Below the pieces are notes generated by a model, which worked only from the letters and a program-made list of their open reading frames with translations, was not told the DNA's origin and ran no database searches. From Saccharopolyspora erythraea NRRL 2338 (GTDB taxonomy: Bacteria > Actinomycetota > Actinomycetes > Mycobacteriales > Pseudonocardiaceae): a stretch of 64,000 nt of DNA. This document shows, one piece after another, positions 6,958-15,437 of this stretch. Both the position numbers and the translations under genes were made by a program. Location of the stretch: positions 2,779,584 through 2,843,583 of the forward strand of contig NC_009142.1 in NCBI RefSeq assembly GCF_000062885.1. Direction: 5' to 3'. How positions within the stretch are numbered: position 1 is the first letter of the stretch; each line of letters begins with the position of its first letter.

Positions 6958-8583
6958 TCAGCTTCGGGGCAGGTACTGCCCCGCACGGGTGCCGAGATGC
7001 TGCCCGTCGTGGACGACGAGCCGTCCGTTGACGATGACGTGGGGGACCCCGGCCGCGTAGCGCCCGGTGAACGCGAACGTGTCCTGGGCTGCGAGGGCCG
7101 CGAGGTCGAGCACAGCGAGATCGGCGTGTGCTCCCACCTGGACGCGCCCTCGCCCGTGCAGCGCGAAGCGGTCGGCGACCATCGAGGTCCCCTTCCGCAC
7201 GGCCTCCTCGAGAGTGAGGGTGCCTGCCTGTAGGACGTGGTGGGCGATGTAGTGGGTGTGGCCGGTGAAGAAGAGCGGGTGGCGTGTGCGTTCGGCGAGG
7301 GGCCCGTCGGTGCGGCTGGTGAACCCGTCGACGCCGAGGCAGAACAGCGGGTGGGCGATCGCCTCGGCAACGTGTTCAGGGGTGAACAACCGGCCCATCA
7401 GCTGTACGGCTTGCATGTCCGTCCCGGCGGCCTGGAGGACGTCGAAGAAGGCGTCCCAGCAGTCCTGTCCTCGGCGCTCGGCGATCTGTGGGAAGGACAG
7501 GCCCTCCAGTTCCGGTGTCGCCGGACTGGTCGCGAGCACGACGCGATCCCACTGGCCCTTGTGCACGAACCGCCAGTACCGGTCGCAGTCGCCGCGCAGC
7601 CGGGCCCGGACTTCGGCGTCGTCCAGTAGCCGTGCGGCGTGGGCAGGACCGTCGCCGAGGAGCCATCCCGGCAGTAGGCCGGTGGCGAGGCCGATGCCGT
7701 GCGGATAGGGGGTCATGTCGGCGAGAACGTCCATCCCCGCCTCCCGCTCGGCGGCGAGCCGGCCGACGGCTTCGTGCCAGGCGTCCGGCAGCGCGCCGGT
7801 GTCGTGGCGGACGTTGAGGTGCGATAGCTGCGCGCGAAGGCCGTTGCGCCCCGCGATGGCGAGGAACTCATCCACGGCGTCGAGAAGGTGGGCGTCGCGA
7901 TTGCGGATGTGGCTGGCGTAGATGCCGTCGTACCGGGCGAGCGCGGCGGCGACGCCGGTGAGCTCATCGGTGGTCGCATCACGCCCGGAGCCGTACTCCA
8001 GGCCGCTCGACATCCCGAGCGCCCCCGCGTCCATCGCCTCTTCGAGGTGTCGGACCATCCGCCTGATGCCGCCGGCGTCGGCGCCGGTACCGCGTAACTC
8101 GGCTGCATCGCGCAGAGCCGTGTGCCCGACGAACCACGCCAGGTTCTGAGACGTTCCCCCGCCGTGGCGATGCACGACGTCGAGCAGTTCTGCGAAGCCG
8201 CGCCACGTGACCTTTCCGTCGTACCCGTAGGCACTCAGCGCGTTGCGGGCTGGATCGACGCCGGCCGCGGAGAGGGGTGCGTAGGTGACGCCGCAGTTGC
8301 CGACGACCTCGGTCGTCACGCCCTGACGGATGGTGCTCTGGGCGTCACGATTGCCGAGGACCGACCAGTCGCTGTGGCTGTGCGGGTCGATGAAGCCGGG
8401 AACAACAGTCAGCTCCGTGACATCGATGCGTTGCCCCGCCTCGGCGCGCAGACCACTCTCGACGGCGACTACCCGCCCGTCTTTGACAGCGACGTCGGCC
8501 ACCCGCGCGGGGGTGCCCGAGCCGTCGACGACCTTCCCGCCGAGCAGGACGAAGTCGACGGCGGGGGCGGTGGCCGCGGGCAT
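6958..8583 (-). CDS. N-acyl-D-amino-acid deacylase family amidohydrolase
   Basis: A 541-residue amidohydrolase with the N-terminal 'GGKVVDGSGTP' sheet, the metal motif 'FIDPHSHSDW' (His68, His70), 'GVTTEVVGNCG', 'ASHIRNR' and a C-terminal 'GAHADLAVLD' segment. This set matches D-aminoacylases and related N-acyl-D-amino-acid or N-acyl-D-glutamate deacylases that use one or two zinc ions. Its ATG (8583) overlaps the TGA of the upstream transporter by one base (TGATG), so translation is probably coupled. Import by the MHS transporter followed by deacylation is a natural first step for the operon. Dihydroorotase-like alternatives are less likely given the D-aminoacylase-type motifs. Confidence 0.88.
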   Translation of the reverse strand: MPAATAPAVDFVLLGGKVVDGSGTPARVADVAVKDGRVVAVESGLRAEAGQRIDVTELTVVPGFIDPHSHSDWSVLGNRDAQSTIRQGVTTEVVGNCGVTYAPLSAAGVDPARNALSAYGYDGKVTWRGFAELLDVVHRHGGGTSQNLAWFVGHTALRDAAELRGTGADAGGIRRMVRHLEEAMDAGALGMSSGLEYGSGRDATTDELTGVAAALARYDGIYASHIRNRDAHLLDAVDEFLAIAGRNGLRAQLSHLNVRHDTGALPDAWHEAVGRLAAEREAGMDVLADMTPYPHGIGLATGLLPGWLLGDGPAHAARLLDDAEVRARLRGDCDRYWRFVHKGQWDRVVLATSPATPELEGLSFPQIAERRGQDCWDAFFDVLQAAGTDMQAVQLMGRLFTPEHVAEAIAHPLFCLGVDGFTSRTDGPLAERTRHPLFFTGHTHYIAHHVLQAGTLTLEEAVRKGTSMVADRFALHGRGRVQVGAHADLAVLDLAALAAQDTFAFTGRYAAGVPHVIVNGRLVVHDGQHLGTRAGQYLPRS

Positions 8584-9911
8584 CAGCGGAGCTCCTGGTC
8601 GTGACCGTCGCGCACGCGGCTGAGGAAGACGAGCGAGATCAGCGCCCCGAAAGTCAGGTAGAACGCCGGGGCGACGTCGACACCGGTCGATGTCGCGAGG
8701 AACGTGTTCACGAAGGGTGCGGTGCCGCCGAAGACCGCCACGCCGATGTTGTACGAGCTGGAGAACGCGGCCGAACGGACCCGGGTAGGGAACAACTCGA
8801 CGAACATCGCGGCCATCGGGCCCGAGACCGTGGCGAACAGGACGACGAAAACGACCTGGCCGAGGAGGGCACCGGCGATGGTGCCGCTGGCGACGAGCGC
8901 GAAAACCGGGTAGGTGCCGAGCGCGAAGAGCGCCATAGCGCCCGTCATCAGCTTCTTGCGTCCGACACGGTCGGACAGGACACCTGCGGCGATGATCAGG
9001 GGCACTTCGATCAGCAGCGCTACGACGTTGGTCATCAGGGCATCCGCCAGAGGAAGGGCGTCGACGCCGGTGAGGAAGGTGGGAAAACTGGTCGCCGTGT
9101 ACCCGTAGAGGGTCACGCCGAAGACGATGCCGAGTACGAGCAGCCAGTTGCGGCGAGTCGTTGTGCGCCCCTCGTTGTCGGTGGCGGGGACATCGTTCGT
9201 GCTCATCTGACGCGAGCGGACCTCTTCTTCGCCAAGCGCTCGGTAGGCCGGGGACTCGTCGAGCTTGAGGCGAACGAACAACCCGACCGCCGCGACGACG
9301 CCGCCGACGAGAAACGGGACGCGCCACCCCCACGCATCGACTGTCTGCTCAGGTACGACCCGGACGATGACGGTGGCGATGCCCGTCCCCAGCAGGAACC
9401 CGGCAACCGTCGATGCCTGCACGATGCCGGAGAACAGGCCACGCCTGCCGGTGCGCGCGTGCTCGATGAGATACGTCGCCCCGCCGGTCCACTCGGCGCC
9501 CACCGCCAGACCCTGGAGCATCCGCAACGCCACGAGCAGCGCCGGGGCGAGCAGACCGACCGAGGCGTACGTGGGGAGCAGACCGATGAGCAGACTCGAG
9601 ACGCCGACGATCACCATCGTCAGAGCGAGCATGCTCCGACGGCCGGCACGGTCGCCGAGCCGACCCAGCAAGATCGCGCCGAGGGGGCGGCACACGAACC
9701 CCACCGCATACGAGGCGAGGGACACCAGCAGCGAGACCGTCGGATCGTCCGACGGGAAGAACAGGCGTCCGATGACACCGGCCATCGCCCCGTAGATCGC
9801 GAAGTCGTACCACTCCAGCACCGTTCCCAGCACCGCCGCGGTCGTGACCTTGCCCGGTACTCGACGCCCTGTGTCCGTGCGTCTTTGCCGTGCTGGTGTC
9901 CCTCGTTCCAT
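8583..9911 (-). CDS. MHS-family (metabolite:H+ symporter) MFS transporter
   Basis: A 442-residue MFS permease with twelve predicted membrane spans. The MHS-family signature 'VLEWYDFAIYG' lies near residue 28, followed by 'RPLGAILLGRLGDRAGRR' and 'LQGLAVGAEWTGG', the typical loop and TM4 motifs of the ShiA/ProP/CitA/KgtP group. These take up organic acids, osmolytes or shikimate-like compounds with protons. It is the first gene of the minus-strand catabolic operon; its start at 9911 is about 37 bases downstream of the -10 element of the promoter described below. It is probably the uptake system for the operon's acidic, acylated substrate. Confidence 0.88.
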   Translation of the reverse strand: MERGTPARQRRTDTGRRVPGKVTTAAVLGTVLEWYDFAIYGAMAGVIGRLFFPSDDPTVSLLVSLASYAVGFVCRPLGAILLGRLGDRAGRRSMLALTMVIVGVSSLLIGLLPTYASVGLLAPALLVALRMLQGLAVGAEWTGGATYLIEHARTGRRGLFSGIVQASTVAGFLLGTGIATVIVRVVPEQTVDAWGWRVPFLVGGVVAAVGLFVRLKLDESPAYRALGEEEVRSRQMSTNDVPATDNEGRTTTRRNWLLVLGIVFGVTLYGYTATSFPTFLTGVDALPLADALMTNVVALLIEVPLIIAAGVLSDRVGRKKLMTGAMALFALGTYPVFALVASGTIAGALLGQVVFVVLFATVSGPMAAMFVELFPTRVRSAAFSSSYNIGVAVFGGTAPFVNTFLATSTGVDVAPAFYLTFGALISLVFLSRVRDGHDQELR

Positions 9912-9947
9912 GTCCAGCCTCTCCACGGGCTCCCTGATGGGACGCTG

Positions 9948-9976
9948 ACAGTAGGCCGCAAATGGCAGATGGTCAA
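9948..9976 (-). promoter_or_regulatory. Promoter of the catabolic operon
   Basis: Reading the minus strand, TTGACC (9976-9971) is followed after exactly 17 bases by TACTGT (9953-9948), a good match to a housekeeping sigma-factor promoter. It points toward the MHS transporter start at 9911. The -35 element lies inside the palindrome bound, by inference, by the GntR regulator. Confidence 0.7.
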
Positions 9977-9991
9977 CCATCGGCCATTTGC
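9958..9991. promoter_or_regulatory. GntR/FCD operator palindrome
   Basis: A long inverted repeat: GCAAATGGC (9958-9966) pairs with GCCATTTGC (9983-9991), and between them ATGGTCAACCAT (9969-9980) is itself a TGGTnnACCA palindrome. The central motif is the type of site bound by FadR-subfamily (FCD) GntR regulators. It lies between the divergent operon and the regulator gene and covers the operon's -35 element, so repression relieved by the pathway substrate is the simple reading. Confidence 0.8.
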
Positions 9992-10026
9992 TATGGTGGG
10001 GGCACCCGATGAAGGAGCCCTGCACG

Positions 10027-10665
10027 ATGTCGGCCCTGCCAGCTTCGCCGCCCGAGTCACGACGCGACTGGATCCTGCGCAACCTGCGCGAACGCATCGC
10101 CTCAGGTGAACTCGCAGCCGGTGAAAGGCTCGTCGAGCGCGACATCTCCGCGGACTACGGCATCAGCCGCGGACCGGTCCGCGAAGCGATCATGGTGCTC
10201 GAACGGGAGGGGCTCATCGTCTCGCACCCCTATCGCGGTGCCGTCGTCGCGGAGATCACCCAGCAGGAGATCTCCGACATTCTCGTGCCGATCCGTCTCG
10301 TCATCGAGAAGGTCGCGTTCCGCGACGCGGCGAAGGCGTGGAACGAGGAACTCCTCGCCGCACTCGAGGTGATCGTGCGGCGAATGGAATCAGCGGCCCA
10401 GCCGCTCGACGCGCGGCGTCTCGCCGACCTCGATGTCACGTTCCACGAGACCGTGATCGCGGCCGCGCAGCATACGCAGTCGCTGCAGATCTGGCGCACG
10501 ATCCAGCCCCGGGTGCGGGCGTACTTCCTCCGCGACGCCCCGCATCATGGCAGCCCGCACGCCGTGGTCGAACAGCATCGCGCACTCCTCGACGCCCTCG
10601 GTTCCGGCGACCCGCAACGCGCCGAGACCGAGATCACCAAGCACATCGGCATCTACCTCGACTGA
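10027..10665 (+). CDS. GntR-family regulator, FCD (FadR) subfamily
   Basis: A 212-residue regulator. The N-terminal winged helix includes 'LRERIASGELAAGERLVERDIS' (quoted to show the GntR start) and 'GISRGPVREAIMVLEREGL'. The C-terminal all-helical FCD effector domain carries the metal/ligand His pattern 'DLDVTFHETVIAAA' and 'EQHRALLDAL'. I use ATG 10027 because AAGGAG lies 10 bases upstream; upstream in-frame ATGs lack a site and would overlap the operator. It is divergent from the seven-gene catabolic operon and probably represses it, and perhaps itself, through the palindrome at 9958-9991. The ligand is probably a carboxylated sugar derivative. Confidence 0.9.
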   Translation: MSALPASPPESRRDWILRNLRERIASGELAAGERLVERDISADYGISRGPVREAIMVLEREGLIVSHPYRGAVVAEITQQEISDILVPIRLVIEKVAFRDAAKAWNEELLAALEVIVRRMESAAQPLDARRLADLDVTFHETVIAAAQHTQSLQIWRTIQPRVRAYFLRDAPHHGSPHAVVEQHRALLDALGSGDPQRAETEITKHIGIYLD

Positions 10666-10759
10666 CGGACAGCCGCCGCTGAAGAAGATCCACCTCCTCC
10701 GGTTCAGCTCAGCGGTGTCGCTGGCGCCCAGCGGTGGGACTCGTGCCGCCGGCTGCTGG

Positions 10760-10885
10760 TCAGACGGCTTGCGCCGTGGGCAGGGTGGTGATTTTCGGTG
10801 AGGTTGGCGTGTCGTGGCACCGATGCGAAATACGCGACGGTTTCGGCGACGTCGGCGGGGCTGAGGACGTCGACGTTGTGGTGAC
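10760..10885 (-). pseudogene. SDR C-terminal relic
   Basis: Two adjoining minus-strand frames spell an SDR tail: 'LSPADVAETVAYFASVPRH' in one frame and then 'ITTLPTAQAV' with a stop in the next. This matches the common end of NADP-dependent SDRs (DVAExVAYxxSxPxHVxIxExxxxPTxQ). The rest of the gene is missing and the two parts are frameshifted, so it is dead. Confidence 0.6.
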
Positions 10886-10892
10886 AAGCCCT

Positions 10893-10931
10893 TGGTGGAG
10901 GGGTTTTCGACGAAGAGAACCGTCTCCACCA
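10893..10931. repeat. Inverted repeat between two relics
   Basis: TGGTGGAG (10893-10900) and CTCCACCA (10924-10931) are perfect complements separated by 23 bases. It sits between the SDR relic and the transposase relic and could be an IS end or a weak hairpin; no T-run follows. Confidence 0.35.
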
Positions 10932-10943
10932 GAGGCTTCGCAT

Positions 10944-11219
10944 GTGCTTGTCCACCCGTCGGGCGTCGATGTCTCCGGTTCTGCCCTGCGCTTCCTGTTC
11001 ACCCGCCTGCGGCGGCACCGTCGCGCGATCGGCTCCCGCTGGCGGCGCCTGAGCGCCGGCCGCCAGGCCCTGCTCGCACTCGCCCACCTGCGGGTGGGGT
11101 ACACGTACGCCCAGCTCGCAGCCGGATTCGGCATCGCAACCACGACCGCCTACCGGTATGTCACCGAGGCCGTCGAACTCCTGCCGATTGCTCCGGGAAA
11201 CACAAGAGGCACGGGATGA
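10944..11219 (+). pseudogene. Transposase N-terminal relic
   Basis: About 90 residues, GTG start at 10944, reading 'HPSGVDVSGSALRFL', 'RRLSAGRQALLALAHLR' and 'TYAQLAAGFGIATTTAYRY'. This is the N-terminal HTH region of an actinobacterial IS5-like (DDE superfamily) transposase. The frame ends at 11219 with no DDE core, so the element is truncated. No intact inverted ends were recognised. Confidence 0.65.
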
Positions 11220-11304
11220 ACGTGCAGGCGACCTGCTGTTACGGCGGTTGCCCTTGCTGCTCGGGCCCTCGAAGTCCGCGCTCGCGTCTTCTGTCGGCGA
11301 CCCT

Positions 11305-11333
11305 TTGACGGCATTCGATGTAACCATTATGGT
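11305..11333 (+). promoter_or_regulatory. Promoter of the Rrf2 regulator gene
   Basis: TTGACG (11305-11310), a 17-base spacer and TATGGT (11328-11333) form a near-consensus promoter ending 21 bases before the GTG start at 11355. The -10 element is contained in the operator palindrome. Confidence 0.75.
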
Positions 11334-11336
11334 TAC
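11320..11336. promoter_or_regulatory. Rrf2-type operator palindrome
   Basis: GTAACCATTATGGTTAC is a perfect 17-base palindrome around a central T. It overlaps the -10 region of the promoter just upstream of an Rrf2-family regulator, which fits autoregulation. Confidence 0.8.
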
Positions 11337-11354
11337 TTTGAGGGAGGTGATCTC

Positions 11355-11846
11355 GTGGCGGGCAACAGCCGGCTCACCGTGGCAGCGCACGCTCTGACGT
11401 GGATCGAACTGCACCATCGACGCGAGGGTGGAACCGCGACATCCGAGAGGATCGCGGGCAGCGTCAACACCAACCCCGTCGTGATCCGGAGACTGCTCGG
11501 CCGGATGCGCGATGCCGGGCTGGTGCACTCTCGACGGGGCGCTGAGGCGGGATGGGTACTCGCCAGACCGCTGGAAGAGATGACCCTGCGGGACGTGTAC
11601 GAGGCGATCGAGCCGGCGCCGCTGTTCGCCGTGCACCGCTCCGAGCCCAATCTCGACTGTCCGATCGGTTCCGGTATCCGGCCCGTGATGCGTCTCGCGT
11701 ACGCGCGCGTCGAGCAAGCCGTTCGCGCCGAGTTGGAGTGCATAACGCTGGCCGATGTGCTCAGGGATGTCTTGGCCGGCTCTGATCCCACCGAACTGGA
11801 GCATGATCTGCCATGGGGCAACTTGACGGAAAGACCGCCATCGTAA
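11355..11846 (+). CDS. Rrf2-family transcriptional regulator
   Basis: A 163-residue winged-helix regulator. The Rrf2 signature is visible as 'TSERIAGSVNTNPVVIRRLLGRM' (part shown), 'GLVHSRRGAEAGW' and 'MTLRDVYEAIE'. Only scattered cysteines follow (one in 'LDCPIGSG', one in 'LECITL'), not the three-Cys cluster of IscR/NsrR, so it is probably a non-iron-sulfur, redox-responsive member like YwnA or HypR. The start is GTG 11355 with GGGAGG 7 bases upstream. The end overlaps the following SDR gene by 34 bases, so the two are co-transcribed; the regulator probably senses an electrophile or oxidant that the SDR handles. Confidence 0.88.
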   Translation: MAGNSRLTVAAHALTWIELHHRREGGTATSERIAGSVNTNPVVIRRLLGRMRDAGLVHSRRGAEAGWVLARPLEEMTLRDVYEAIEPAPLFAVHRSEPNLDCPIGSGIRPVMRLAYARVEQAVRAELECITLADVLRDVLAGSDPTELEHDLPWGNLTERPPS

Positions 11847-12562
11847 CCGGTGGTAACAGTGGGATCGGATTGGCCAGCGCCAAGCGATTCGCCGCCGAGG
11901 GTGCGCATGTGTTCATTACCGGGCGACGGCAGGAGGCACTTGACACTGCACTTTCCGAGATCGGTTCGAACGCCACCGGCGTCCGGGGCGACGTGTCCGA
12001 TCTCAGCGATATCGACCGGCTTTACGCTGCCGTCGCCGACCAGGGGCGGCGCGTGGATGTGCTCTTCGCCAACGCCGGCGGTGGCGAATTCTCCACCCTG
12101 GAGCATGTCACCGAAGAGCACTTCGACATCACCTTCGGCACCAACGTGAGGGGCATGCTCTTCACCGTCCAAAAGGCGCTTCCCCTGCTGAATGACGGAG
12201 CCTCGGTGATCCTCACCGGCTCCACCGCGGCGGGTTCCGGTGGCGAGGCGTTCGGCGTCTATGCCGCGTCCAAGGCAGCCGTCCGTTCTTTTTCCCGAAC
12301 CTGGGCCAATGAGCTCAAGCATCGCAAGATCCGTGTCAACACCCTCGTCCCCGGGCCCATCGCAACACCCGGCACCGCCGGCCTCGCCCCCAATCCGGAT
12401 GAGGCAGCCAAGCTGTGGGCCTTCTTCGCGAGCCAGGTTCCCCTGGGGCGCATGGGCCGCCCGGATGAGGCAGCCGCCGCGGCTCTCTTCCTCGCCGGCG
12501 ACCAAAGCAGTTTCGTCACCGGTACCGAACTCTTCGTCGACGGCGGCCTCAACCAGATCTGA
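11813..12562 (+). CDS. SDR-family oxidoreductase
   Basis: A 249-residue classical SDR, with 'TGGNSGIG' cofactor motif, 'NAGGG', catalytic 'YAASKAAV' and C-terminal 'FVDGGLNQI'. It starts inside the end of the Rrf2 gene (overlap 34 bases), indicating translational coupling. SDRs paired with Rrf2 or other small regulators often act as quinone or aldehyde reductases under stress; here that role is only inferred. Full length and no defects seen. Confidence 0.9.
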   Translation: MGQLDGKTAIVTGGNSGIGLASAKRFAAEGAHVFITGRRQEALDTALSEIGSNATGVRGDVSDLSDIDRLYAAVADQGRRVDVLFANAGGGEFSTLEHVTEEHFDITFGTNVRGMLFTVQKALPLLNDGASVILTGSTAAGSGGEAFGVYAASKAAVRSFSRTWANELKHRKIRVNTLVPGPIATPGTAGLAPNPDEAAKLWAFFASQVPLGRMGRPDEAAAAALFLAGDQSSFVTGTELFVDGGLNQI

Positions 12563-12591
12563 CTGCCCGCAGTCTCACTTGTCTTCACCGG

Positions 12592-12877
12592 TCACTCTCG
12601 GCCCCACACTGCAGGAATTGGCGCGAATGCGTTCACCCCCTGGCCGCGGGGATCGCGCAGCAGGCCGTCGCTGCGCACGGCCGCCACCACATGGTCGGAG
12701 TCGAGCGCGACCTCGGGTCGCCGCCCGGACCGGGCGAGCGCCGGCTCGGCCGCAGCCAGCAGGCACGCGGCCACCGAGGCGCCACCCGCCGTCGTCGTCG
12801 ATGCCGAGATCGGCCGGCACGTCTCCGAGAAGTCCGCCCATGGTCCGATCCTGCGCGCCGCGGATGTCGGTGGCCAT
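12592..12877 (-). pseudogene. CaiB/BaiF family III CoA-transferase, N-terminal relic
   Basis: Two minus-strand frames together read 'MATDIRGAQDRTMGG', then after a frameshift 'VAACLLAAAEPALARSGRRP' (close to this), 'VALDSDHVVAAVRSDG' and 'DPRGQGVNAFAPI'. This is the beginning of an actinobacterial CaiB/BaiF CoA-transferase. The IS701 insertion lies just upstream of its start, and the gene also ends abruptly at the SDR side. It is not functional. Confidence 0.55.
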
Positions 12878-12883
12878 CCCTAG

Positions 12884-14306
12884 TAGGGCTTTGTTGGGTT
12901 GTTGATCTTCTGTGTGATGATTTTGTTGTGACTCCGGAGGAGATGCAGGTCGTGCGGCCGCGTGTGGAGGCGTTCGCGGCGGAGATGCTGGCGGGGGTGC
13001 CGCGGCGGGATCAGCGGGCCAAGGGCGAGTTGTATCTGCGGGGGTTGCTGCTGGATGGTCAGCGCAAGTCGATGCAGCCGATGGCCGAGCGGCTTGGGGT
13101 GGATCATCAGGGTTTGCAGCAGTTCATTTCCTCGTCGACCTGGGACGATGCCGCGGTGCGACGGCGGTTGGCCGGCTGGGCTGAGGACTTCATCGAGCCT
13201 CGGGCGTGGGTGCTGGATGACACGGGGTTTGTCAAGGACGGCGCTGACTCGCCGGGGGTGGCCCGGCAGTATTCGGGCACGCTGGGCAAGACCGGCAACT
13301 GCCAGATCGGCGTGAGTCTGCACCTGGCCACGGATTGGGCCTCGGCGGCGGTGAACTGGCGCCTGTTTCTGCCGGCCAGCTGGGACGATCAGACCACCGA
13401 CGATGCCGAGACCGCCGCGGCGATCCGCCGTCGCCGCGCCCGATGCAAGATCGGCGACGAAGTCCGGCACCGGGAGAAGTGGCGCCTGGCGCTGGATATG
13501 CTCGACGAGGCGAGGACGGACTCGGGCCTGTCTGATCGGCCGGTAGTGGCCGATAGTGGCTACGGGGATGCCACCGCCTTCCGCCTCGGGCTGGACCAGC
13601 GGGGCCTGAACTATGTCGTCGCGGTCAAGGCCAGCACCAGTGCCCAGCCGCACGACGTGGTGCCGGTGACACCGACATGGTCGGGCACTGGCCGCCCGCC
13701 GCAGCCGGGCTATCCGAGCAAGCCGACCACCCTGCGCGAGCTCGCCTTGGCCGCCGGACGAGGAAGCCTGCATCAGGTGACCTGGCGTCACGGCAGCAAG
13801 AAAACCCCGCATAACCGCACCGGTGCGATGCGCTCGCGCTTCCTGGTGCTGCGGGTGCGCCCGGCCAACCGCCAGATCCCGCGGGCCACCGACGGCAGCC
13901 TGCCCGCGTGCTGGCTGCTGGCCGAATGGCCCCCGCGCGAGCCCGAGCCCACCGACTACTGGCTGTCCAACCTGCCCACCGACACGCCCCGGCGCGAACT
14001 GGTGCAACTCGCCAAACAGCGCTGGCGCGTCGAGCACGATTACCGCGAACTCAAAACCGGCCTCGGCCTCGATCACTTCGAAGGCCGCAGCCTGGCTGGC
14101 TGGTACCGCCACGTCACCCTGGTCAGCCTTGCCCAGGCGATTTGCACCCAGCTGCGCTACGACCCAAAAGCCCCTGCGCCGGCCTGACCCTGTATGCCGT
14201 CGTCCGCGAACTCCAGACCCTGCTGGCCGTCTGGACCGGCGCCTGCCACACCTGCCACCGCCCCTGGAACCCAACCACGACCGATTACCGACCTAACAAA
14301 GCCCTA
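12884..14306 (+). mobile_element. IS701-family insertion sequence, complete
   Basis: The element is 1,423 bp with terminal inverted repeats TAGGGCTTTGTTGGGT (12884-12899) and, at the right end, ACCTAACAAAGCCCTA (14291-14306), 15 of 16 matching. It is flanked on both sides by CTAG (12880-12883 and 14307-14310), a 4-base target duplication typical of IS701 elements. The transposase is full length, so the copy may still be active. Confidence 0.88.
12928..14187 (+). CDS. IS701-family transposase
   Basis: A 419-residue DDE transposase beginning at GTG 12928 ('VTPEEMQVVRPRVEAF'). The three catalytic regions are visible as 'VLDDTGFVKDG', 'PVVADSGYGD' and 'RWRVEHDYRELKTGLG', with the 'GRSLAGWYRHVTLVSLA' tail typical of the family. 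It fills its IS completely and shows no frameshift. Cut-and-paste movement of the element is its only known role. Confidence 0.93.
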   Translation: MTPEEMQVVRPRVEAFAAEMLAGVPRRDQRAKGELYLRGLLLDGQRKSMQPMAERLGVDHQGLQQFISSSTWDDAAVRRRLAGWAEDFIEPRAWVLDDTGFVKDGADSPGVARQYSGTLGKTGNCQIGVSLHLATDWASAAVNWRLFLPASWDDQTTDDAETAAAIRRRRARCKIGDEVRHREKWRLALDMLDEARTDSGLSDRPVVADSGYGDATAFRLGLDQRGLNYVVAVKASTSAQPHDVVPVTPTWSGTGRPPQPGYPSKPTTLRELALAAGRGSLHQVTWRHGSKKTPHNRTGAMRSRFLVLRVRPANRQIPRATDGSLPACWLLAEWPPREPEPTDYWLSNLPTDTPRRELVQLAKQRWRVEHDYRELKTGLGLDHFEGRSLAGWYRHVTLVSLAQAICTQLRYDPKAPAPA

Positions 14307-14309
14307 CTA

Positions 14310-15437
14310 GTGTCCTGAGTTGGAAGTTTGTTGTATGTTTTGGTGATGGGTCGTAGAGGTCCGCGTTTGCCCGATTTGGCGTTGACGGACGCTGAACGGG
14401 AGACGCTTCAGAGGTGGGCGCGTCGCCCGAAAACCGCGCAGGCGTTGGCGTTGCGGGCACGGATCGTGCTCGCCTGCGCCGAGGGAGTGTCCAACATGGA
14501 CGTCTCGCGGCAGTTGCAGATTTCCCCTCCGACGGTGACGAAGTGGCGCCGCCGCTTTGTCGCTGATCGCCTGGAGGGATTGTCGGACGAGCCCCGGCCG
14601 GGTGCCCCGCGCACGATCACTGACCAACAGGTCGAAACCGTGATCGCCAAGACACTGGAGGAGGCGCCGCCGAACGAGGACTCGCATTGGTCGACTCGTT
14701 CGATGGCGAACGCGGTCGGGATGTCGCAGACGGCGATTTCCCGGATCTGGCGGGCTTTTGAGCTCAAGCCGCACCTGGTGCAGACCTGGAAGCTCAGCAC
14801 CGATCCGCTGTTCGTGGAAAAGGTCCGAGACGTCGTCGGCCTCTACCTGGACCCACCGGAAAACGCCCTGGTCCTCTGCGTCGATGAGAAATCCCAGATA
14901 CAGGCTCTGGATCGCACCGCGCCGATCCTGCCGGTCATGCCCACCACCCCGGCGCGCATGACCCACGACTATGTCCGGCACGGCACCACCAGCCTGTTCG
15001 CCGCCCTGGACGTGGCCACCGGATCCATCATCAGCCAGCACTACCGGCGGCACCGCCATCAGGAGTTCCTGAAATTCCTGAAGACCATCGACAAGAACAC
15101 TCCCGCCGAACTGGACTTGCACCTGATCTGTGATAACTACGCGACGCACAAGACACCCGTGATCAAGAAATGGTTGTTGCGCCACCCGCGCTTCCACGTG
15201 CACTTCACCCCCACGAGCGCCTCCTGGCTCAACCTCGTCGAACGGTGGTTCGCCGAGCTGACCAACCGCAAACTCCGCCGATCCGCCCACCGCAGCGTCA
15301 CCGAACTCGAAGCAGACGTCCGCGCCTGGATCGAATCCTGGAACGCCGACCCCACACCCTTCGTCTGGACCAAGACCGCCGACGAAATCTTCCAAACCCT
15401 CGCAGCCTACTGCCAACGAATTAACGACTCACGACAC
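14310..15437 (+). mobile_element. IS630-family insertion sequence inside the IS701 target duplication
   Basis: Left end GTGTCCTGAGTTG and right end (reverse complement) GTGTCGTGAGTCG are inverted repeats. The element is flanked by TA (14308-14309 and 15438-15439), the invariant IS630 target duplication. The split flanking bases C, TA and G show that it inserted into the right-hand CTAG created by IS701, so it arrived later. Length is 1,128 bp. Confidence 0.88.

Noticed and set aside
8601-10109. 502-codon plus-strand frame opposite the MHS transporter
   Set aside because: Arg/Glu/Gln-rich antisense shadow without motif.
12880-14274. 464-codon minus-strand frame opposite the IS701 transposase
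   Set aside because: Antisense shadow of a well-supported transposase.
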